Origin: Nymphaea colorata
Taxonomy: Eukaryota > Streptophyta > Magnoliopsida > Nymphaeales > Nymphaeaceae
Length of the DNA stretch: 64,000 bases
NCBI RefSeq assembly: GCF_008831285.2
Contig: NC_045148.1
Coordinates: 3,470,001 to 3,534,000, forward strand
Reading direction: 5' to 3'
Part shown: positions 61,051-64,000 of the stretch, piece by piece
How positions within the stretch are numbered: position 1 is the stretch's first letter
Layout: every line of letters starts with the position of its first letter
Program-made: the position numbers and the translations under genes
Notes under the pieces: generated by a model
The model's database searches: none
Seen by the model: the letters and a program-made list of their open reading frames with translations, nothing else
What the model was told of the DNA's origin: nothing

Positions 61051-61897
61051 GTAAGTAGATCGTTCAGGTCCTTCTCTGAAGAGGATATGATCATATGGGA
61101 AGGTGACACCATGTTGAAAGGAATACATCTGGAATGATGACTTTGAAGGATAGAGATTAAATTAATGGAAAAGATTGACTAGGTTGACAAAGACAATAGG
61201 AAGTAGATGAATATAATGATGTTATAAATCATCACATGAGGTTTTATACACATCCATATGTCATTTGAAATAATTTTAGAGAAAAAATGGGTATAAGGAT
61301 CTAATTGAGATAATTTTGTGTCACGATAATCCAATGTCAAATTATGATTATATACTTAGCTGAATGGCTTAGTACTAGCATAGATTCTTTCTTAGGCGTA
61401 GAATTCATCAACTTCTTCTTGATCATTTGTCGATATACCACAAAGTACCACTCATGGTACTAACGAGGGAGCTTTCCCACCCAAGGTGTAGTGTAGTTGT
61501 AAGGCCTAGCCTTGTGGTACCGCCTAAGACCAAGTCCGACAACATGATGACCTGAACAAATAGGTATGAGGAGTTTTGAAATATGTAAAATCAGTTATCT
61601 CTAATGCAATGTTGCTTAAGATGATGATTAAAATAAATAGAAGAGCAAATTATTTTCAAACAACTCTTAAATTGAGGAGGGTTGTATTTGATACTAGATC
61701 TAAGTGAACATGATTGATCATCCTCAATCAGTCTTATGTGCAATAAAGCAAACACAATCACCAGACAATGTAATGAAATGCCGATAGGGTCAAGGCCAAA
61801 GTAGGGGACATGCTTTATCATCGACAATATGTGAGATGTTTAAATAAATGGAAATGTATCAATGATAATCATAGCCAAACGATGATGTGTCCCATCA

Positions 61898-62432
61898 TGG
61901 TCGCCATCTGTTCACATCCCCAAATTTCTTTAGTTATTGGAGTGCTCTAGAAAAATAAGATTTTATTTTGGAAATAAGAGATAAAGGGACTCACCCATCG
62001 GTACGAGGATCAACCGTTCCCAGCTCATTTACCGGAGGTAATCAATCCAAGGGCTATGTTTATCCTTCATGCATTTTATTTTGGCTTAAACATCTTTTTC
62101 ATTTTAAATGTAGTGTTGTGTTTGAGAAAATGTTGAAGATTTGATGTTTCAAACTTTTAAAAAAGTTATTGAAGGATCACTTGAGAATGTACAATATTTT
62201 GATTTGAGAAAAAGTTGAATTGAGAAATTTTTATAAATATCACTTGGAAACCTTTGGAGATCATTTTTTGAAATCTCTTTAGTGCCCTCATAAGAGTTTA
62301 AGTAAGTTTGAGATTTTGCTCTAATTCGGTTACTACCTACTTAGAATTCCATATCATATTGCTTAAGTTCTTTTGGAGATGTACTTGTGATCATAATTGA
62401 TGTTAAGTGAGTGTAAATGTATGAAAGAATGT
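61898..62432 (-). repeat. Truncated 5' LTR of the gypsy element
   Basis: Matches 49609-about 50143 (shared ATGATTTTATTTT-like, CAATCCAAGGG, GTTTATCCTT, GGCTTAAACATCTTTTTCAT blocks). Similarity stops near ATGTATGAA, so about 2.8 kb of the LTR is missing. Confidence 0.8.
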
Positions 62433-63855
62433 CAACGGTCAATCTTACGATAAGTCGAAATATGGCTCTATTAATATGGTGTGTGAACCGGCCTTGCTTT
62501 CATACTTCTCTTTTTTAGCGGCACCTCATTGATTTTATTCTAAAATTATGGCGGATTTATAAAGTGAGATGTAGTTATTAGAAAACTGCACTTCTTTTAC
62601 TTGGTTGATTCTGCGTAGGCGTTGTCCCTCTCACCCTCCTTTGATATACTTATGTTGCCGTAAAGGATTTCAAAAGCTGATCATCTTTCTAGGTGGGATC
62701 AGCTCCTGGCTTAGAGATGCCACTGATATCTTCAACCAAAAGAAGATGCATGTTTCCGTGCTTGCTTATTATAACTTGGCCTTTTTCTTCTATTTTTCTC
62801 TCCTTAGAAGAGAAGGACCAGAAGTCCGAACATTTGGAGGAAGTAGAGCCCTTCTTCCTAAGCTCATTTTGTGGTATGGTGGTTGGAGCGAGATCAAGTT
62901 CCATGCACACTTCTGTGCATACAAGTATGCACCAAAGGGGGTGGAGGGTATTTTTGAAGTTTTTTTAATAAAATAATGAGTATTTTAAACTTTCTAACTT
63001 TCTCACAATTATTTTTTACTCTTTTAAAAAGTTTTTTTTTTAATTAAGTGTTTTTGTGCACACCCCTTTGCAGAAGCAGAGCCAAAAATTTTAATGAGTG
63101 GAGCTGAATTAAAGTTTCTAAATTTTGATTGAAGCTGAAATATTATTTTGCAAAAATTTTATATATGATAACTGAAATTTTTCAAATTTACATGTAATTT
63201 ATTTTTAAAAAAAAATTGAAGTGGGACCAGGTTCCATGTGGAGCTCCCTTTGCTTCCACCCCTGCTCCTGTACACAATTTTTTAGTACACCGGGTGTGCA
63301 CATAACCAGCTTCCGCTTCGGTTCAGGGCATCGTAGTGATGTGCTAAAATGCCTAAATCAGTTGTCTAGAAGATCAACACGATTATAAGTGTGTTTCTGT
63401 AGGTTGGAGCTTCCTGTAGCCCCCAAAAGCAGCTCATTTTATGGATGGTTGCCATCTTCCCGCTCGCCATAGCCGGTTTACTGCAACCATCAAATTTAAA
63501 AACTTTGCACACCTACTCTTACGGACAGTTTTACTATTGCAATCGGATGGATATTGGGCCACCTTCTTCAAGCAAAAAATATGGTATTTTCATCACTAAA
63601 CCATCAACCCTCCAGCTCATCCCATCACTAAAGTCGCTTCGAAGCTTGAACATCAACACTGAAATACTACAACTAACGACGCATATTCAAATGCGACTTC
63701 TCAATTGGAGCACAAGGATTTGTTTTGATGTCTAATTATAACTTTTGCTCCTCCGACCGACAGCATACCGGCTTCCTCCGAAAAACATATGGGTAGCTAG
63801 ATATAGGTCACACCACCTAAAGCACATATGCTTGCATACCTATGAGATAATACAA
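62433..63855. other. Intergenic, no gene recognised
   Basis: Frames at 62605-62976 (+, 123 residues) and 63445-63735 (+, 96 residues) show no domain I recognise and no splice or start context that would support them. 63068-63265 (GCAGAAGCAGAGCC ... CTTCCACCCCTGC) resembles a decayed GGGGTGGAGCC-type MITE. Confidence 0.4.
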
Positions 63856-64000
63856 CTATGTCACACAGGTACGTGTGATACGGCCAAGTACCCATGTTAG
63901 TATGAGGGTACGGCCACACGGGGTATGTAGGTATGATTGTATTTTAAAACTTAAAAACTGTTCTTTTCAAATTTAATTTTTGTTTTAATTTTGATTTTTC
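63856..64000. mobile_element. CTATGTCAC-family element, cut by window end
   Basis: Starts CTATGTCACACAGGTACG and continues with GTACGGCC/GGGTACGGCCACACGGGGTA words, like the left end of the element at 2632. Only the left 145 bases lie in the window. Confidence 0.6.

Larger units (their letters stand above)
49609..62432 (-). mobile_element. Ogre/Tat-like Ty3/gypsy retrotransposon, decayed
   Basis: The 3' LTR is 49609-52941, and the 5' LTR survives only as 61898-about 62432. In minus-strand order the interior carries an extra ORF with plant-mobile-domain similarity, gag, protease, reverse transcriptase, RNase H and integrase; that order defines Ty3/gypsy. The long LTR and extra upstream ORF fit the Ogre/Tat branch. 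The left border interrupts a hAT transposase (TATTA|TGTCGCC). No matching duplication is visible on the right because the 5' LTR is truncated there. All genes carry many stops and frameshifts. Confidence 0.85.

Noticed and set aside
62605-62976. 123-residue plus-strand frame
   Set aside because: No recognised family, no splice or promoter context, opposite strand equally open.

Overview
The window is nuclear DNA from a flowering plant. It is AT-rich, dominated by plant LTR retrotransposons (Ty1/copia, Ty3/gypsy) and small non-autonomous DNA transposons, with long microsatellites and only two host genes whose exons I can read through splice sites. I cannot name the species. No rRNA, tRNA, CRISPR or bacterial-type operon was seen.

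Layout: 1-4900 holds an old minus-strand copia-like remnant (LTR-like pair, gag trace, primer-binding site at 4250-4260) split by a 1.18-kb hAT-like element (2632-3812) and a 245-bp hAT MITE (4511-4755), preceded by three perfect 76-bp repeats. 4956-6052 is a large foldback element. 6205-7316 carries two exons of an unrecognised protein followed by the last three exons of DAD1, an oligosaccharyltransferase subunit; DAD1's first exon is not in the window. 11985-16964 is a young, structurally complete copia element with a 5-bp target duplication, disabled by a frameshift, a stop codon and a YVDD-to-YVDN change. 17-25 kb is intergenic, with degenerate tandem repeats and several MITEs. 25091-26600 is a LINE ORF1 relic. 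27.9-29.5 kb holds further MITEs.

29816-46270 is one minus-strand gene for a TLC-domain (TRAM/LAG1/CLN8) membrane protein. Seven coding exons are readable and phase-compatible, and a probable 5' UTR exon lies at 46104-46270. I did not find the exon for the first ~40 residues. Its 6.7-kb intron holds a second copia element (33632-38551, sense to the gene, no recognisable gag) and a PIF/Harbinger-like MITE; other introns hold more MITEs.

48188-49608 is a decayed hAT transposase interrupted by a large Ogre/Tat-like Ty3/gypsy element (49609-62432, minus strand). That element has a 3.3-kb 3' LTR, a truncated 5' LTR, an extra ORF resembling the plant mobile domain upstream of gag, then gag, protease, RT, RNase H and integrase, all degenerate. 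The window ends inside another member of the CTATGTCAC hAT-like family that also occurs at 2632, 19657 and 28947.

I found no convincing new defence or metabolic system. The most unusual things are the phase-matched join of foreign exons to a headless DAD1, the CTATGTCAC element family, the foldback element and the nested element architecture.
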